From assembly GCA_031258755.1 (NCBI GenBank), contig JAIRMK010000090.1, positions 1 to 7,402 of the forward strand: a stretch of DNA of 7,402 bases. The letters run 5' to 3'. Position numbers and translations under genes: made by a program. Positions 6,425 to 7,402 of the stretch are shown piece by piece (the stretch's first letter is position 1; every line of letters starts with the position of its first letter). The notes beneath the pieces are model-generated. The model saw nothing but the letters and a program-made list of their open reading frames with translations. It ran no database searches and was not told where the DNA came from. The DNA is from Prevotellaceae bacterium. Its GTDB lineage: Bacteria > Bacteroidota > Bacteroidia > Bacteroidales > UBA932.

Positions 6425-6982
6425 TTAATCATTAACTGTGAGGTAGGCTTTCAAATCAAGATACATGGCTCTTGTTTCGTCGTGTTCATCTTTATCTGTT
6501 AAGTACTTAAAATCGTTCTTTTCGTAGAAATGCGTCGCATTATGGTAAGCGTCAACGGTGATAAAACGGCAGCCTGCTTGTTGCCGAACGGCGGTGTACA
6601 TTTCTATTACCGTATCAATAATTGTTTTTCCCAAGCCTAAACGGGCATATTTTTTTGACACGGCTAAGCGTCCTATTTTAATGGCGGGGTAACTCTTCCG
6701 GCGTTTTTCATTGGCAACTGCTCTGTTTAGTCTATTCCATGCCGATTTTGTTTTATCGTCTCTAGTTATTCTGTCGTTAGACAGGCAATAGTAGGCTATC
6801 GTTTCGTCTTCCGTTTGCAACAGGTAGGTGACTGCAAGTAACGACTGCAAATAATTTTTTGCATCGTGAAGTAAAAAGTCATTCAAATCTTCGTCTTCGC
6901 TCTCAAATGGCTTTATAACGGCATCTTCATTGAGTTGTACTTGGTGAAAATTTAAGGTTTCGAGGTGAGTGGTGTTCATCAT
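6425..6982 (-). CDS. GNAT-family N-acetyltransferase, probable toxin of a toxin-antitoxin pair
   Basis: This 185-residue protein has a GNAT fold. DLNDFLLHDAKNYLQS (32-47) precedes the core, LAVTYLLQTEDETIAYYCLS (49-68) gives the central strands, and KIGRLAVSKKYARLGLGKTI (102-121) is motif A with the acetyl-CoA pyrophosphate loop ARLGLG at 113-118. CRFITVDAYHNATHFYEKNDF (138-158) is motif B, where Tyr153 is placed like the catalytic tyrosine of TacT/AtaT-type toxins. Those toxins acetylate the amino group of charged tRNAs and stop translation; the same activity here is inference. The first position of the pyrophosphate loop is Ala rather than the usual Gln or Arg. An ATGATG start overlaps the stop of the 53-codon gene upstream, indicating coupling. 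Codon use is AT-rich compared with the neighbouring PspC gene, and the module lies between direct repeats, both suggesting transfer. An ordinary small-molecule acetyltransferase remains possible. Confidence 0.82.
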   Translation of the reverse strand: MMNTTHLETLNFHQVQLNEDAVIKPFESEDEDLNDFLLHDAKNYLQSLLAVTYLLQTEDETIAYYCLSNDRITRDDKTKSAWNRLNRAVANEKRRKSYPAIKIGRLAVSKKYARLGLGKTIIDTVIEMYTAVRQQAGCRFITVDAYHNATHFYEKNDFKYLTDKDEHDETRAMYLDLKAYLTVND

Positions 6983-7140
6983 GGTAAATAAAACTCAGTT
7001 CTTTTTTTAAGGAATTCATACGATTTTCTAATTTCTTCCAATCGTTCTTTTGATACAGGCTTCAAATTTTCCATTGCTTCTTGGAAATGCCGTGCATCTT
7101 TTCCTTTTAATATGGGGGTGTCTTTAATCGGGCGTGCCAT
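6979..7140 (-). CDS. 53-residue putative antitoxin for the GNAT protein
   Basis: A small gene on the minus strand runs from ATG at 7140 to TGA at 6981-6979, overlapping the GNAT start by four bases. The protein begins MARPIKDTPILKGKDARHF, then has a charged helical stretch (EAMENLKPVSKERLEEIRKS) and ends in YEFLKKRTEFYLP. The pattern TPxLxGxDAxxF near the N terminus is one I associate with short proteins encoded before GNAT genes in Bacteroidota and other phyla. It differs from the ribbon-helix-helix DUF1778 antitoxins of TacT/AtaT systems. The strongest promoter in the window (7172-7202) drives it, with a leader of roughly 25 bases. Position, size and overlap fit an antitoxin that neutralises the acetyltransferase by binding it; this has not been shown from sequence alone. 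Confidence 0.75.
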   Translation of the reverse strand: MARPIKDTPILKGKDARHFQEAMENLKPVSKERLEEIRKSYEFLKKRTEFYLP

Positions 7141-7171
7141 AATTCAATTAATCTAAGTGGTTTAATTTTGG

Positions 7172-7202
7172 CAAAGATAAGAAAGAATTTCGGAAATGCA
7201 AA
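7172..7202 (-). promoter_or_regulatory. Full Bacteroidota-type promoter for the GNAT toxin-antitoxin module
   Basis: On the minus strand TTTG (7202-7199) is followed after 19 bases by TATCTTTG (7179-7172), matching both the -33 TTTG and the -7 TAnnTTTG elements at standard spacing. The start codon at 7140 lies about 30 bases downstream of the -7 box. Confidence 0.75.
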
Positions 7203-7204
7203 AA

Positions 7205-7234
7205 GATTTACGATTTTTGATTGACGACTTACGA
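7205..7234. repeat. 30-bp direct repeat, right copy
   Basis: This is the second copy of the unit at 6388-6417, same orientation and 29 of 30 bases identical. It begins three bases beyond the -33 element of the GNAT module promoter, so the repeats enclose exactly one module with its own promoter. Confidence 0.85.
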
Positions 7235-7239
7235 TGAGT

Positions 7240-7287
7240 GTTTAACTGTTTAACTGTTTAACTGTTTAGTTGTTTAATTGTTTAATT
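7240..7287. repeat. Octamer tandem repeat, six copies
   Basis: Three perfect GTTTAACT units are followed by one GTTTAGTT and two GTTTAATT, with no spacing. Perfect copies lie on the left and diverged ones on the right. The array sits between the right 30-bp repeat and the possible insertion-sequence end. No coding potential is seen, and copy number may vary between strains by slippage. Confidence 0.9.
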
Positions 7288-7292
7288 GTCAC

Positions 7293-7402
7293 GTCCTAAA
7301 AAAAGTTGACAGTTAATAATTGATTTTATTTGTTGATTTTTATTCATTGTTTATCGTATATTTTTTATTTTCTCTATGCGGCTTGATGAACCTGCTCCGG
7401 CG
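7293..7402. mobile_element. Possible insertion-sequence end running off the right edge
   Basis: The stretch 7293-7312 (GTCCTAAAAAAAGTTGACAG) resembles terminal repeats of IS3-family elements, which often read TGT..TG..AAAAAGTTGACA. About 60 very AT-rich bases follow, then an abrupt GC-rich edge at 7376. An ATG at 7376 opens MRLDEPAPA on the plus strand. Equally, a minus-strand frame would end PEQVHQAA with TAG at 7374-7376. The remaining bases are too few to decide, and no transposase motif or second inverted repeat is visible. Confidence 0.25.

Noticed and set aside
6388..7287. The 30-bp repeats and octamer array as a CRISPR array.
   Set aside because: There are only two 30-bp copies about 790 bases apart with genes between them, the octamers have no spacers, and no cas gene is present.

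Overview
The window most likely comes from a member of the Bacteroidota, probably Bacteroidales. Three sites match the Bacteroides-type -7 box TAnnTTTG exactly. The leaders are A/T-rich and lack a Shine-Dalgarno sequence. A PspC/PadR operon typical of that phylum fills the centre. The housekeeping genes (ATPase, PspC operon) look GC-rich by eye, while two accessory cassettes and the spacers are clearly AT-richer. No taxonomic search was possible.

Layout, left to right. (1) 3-2195, plus strand: 3' part of a P2-type (Ca2+-ATPase-like) cation pump whose start lies before the window. (2) 2196-2373: spacer holding an imperfect inverted repeat. (3) 2374-3730, minus strand: a three-gene unit read right to left, DUF3791 protein, DUF3990 (ADP-ribosyltransferase-like) protein, then tadA. 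Both junctions are ATGA four-base overlaps. (4) 3731-3879: divergent promoter region, with a -7 box for each direction and a 21-bp imperfect palindrome that is a candidate operator. (5) 3880-6352, plus strand: a PspC-domain protein, a PadR regulator and a larger PspC-domain protein, closed by an intrinsic terminator at 6364-6387. (6) 6425-7140, minus strand: a GNAT acetyltransferase preceded by a 53-codon gene with another ATGA overlap. It reads as a toxin-antitoxin module with its own well-formed promoter and lies between two 30-bp direct repeats that match at 29 of 30 bases. (7) 7240-7402: a six-copy octamer tandem repeat, a possible insertion-sequence end, and a GC-rich edge too short to identify.

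How the genes fit together. The PspC-PadR-PspC operon is probably a self-regulated envelope or membrane-stress unit: PadR lies between two paralogous membrane proteins and may bind the palindrome at 3800-3820. A candidate toxin-antitoxin module stands on each side of it. The left one is unusual because the tRNA-editing gene tadA, essential in the bacteria where it has been tested, is translationally coupled as its last cistron. The most promising candidates for a little-described system are this DUF3791/DUF3990/tadA unit and the repeat-flanked GNAT cassette with its very small partner.
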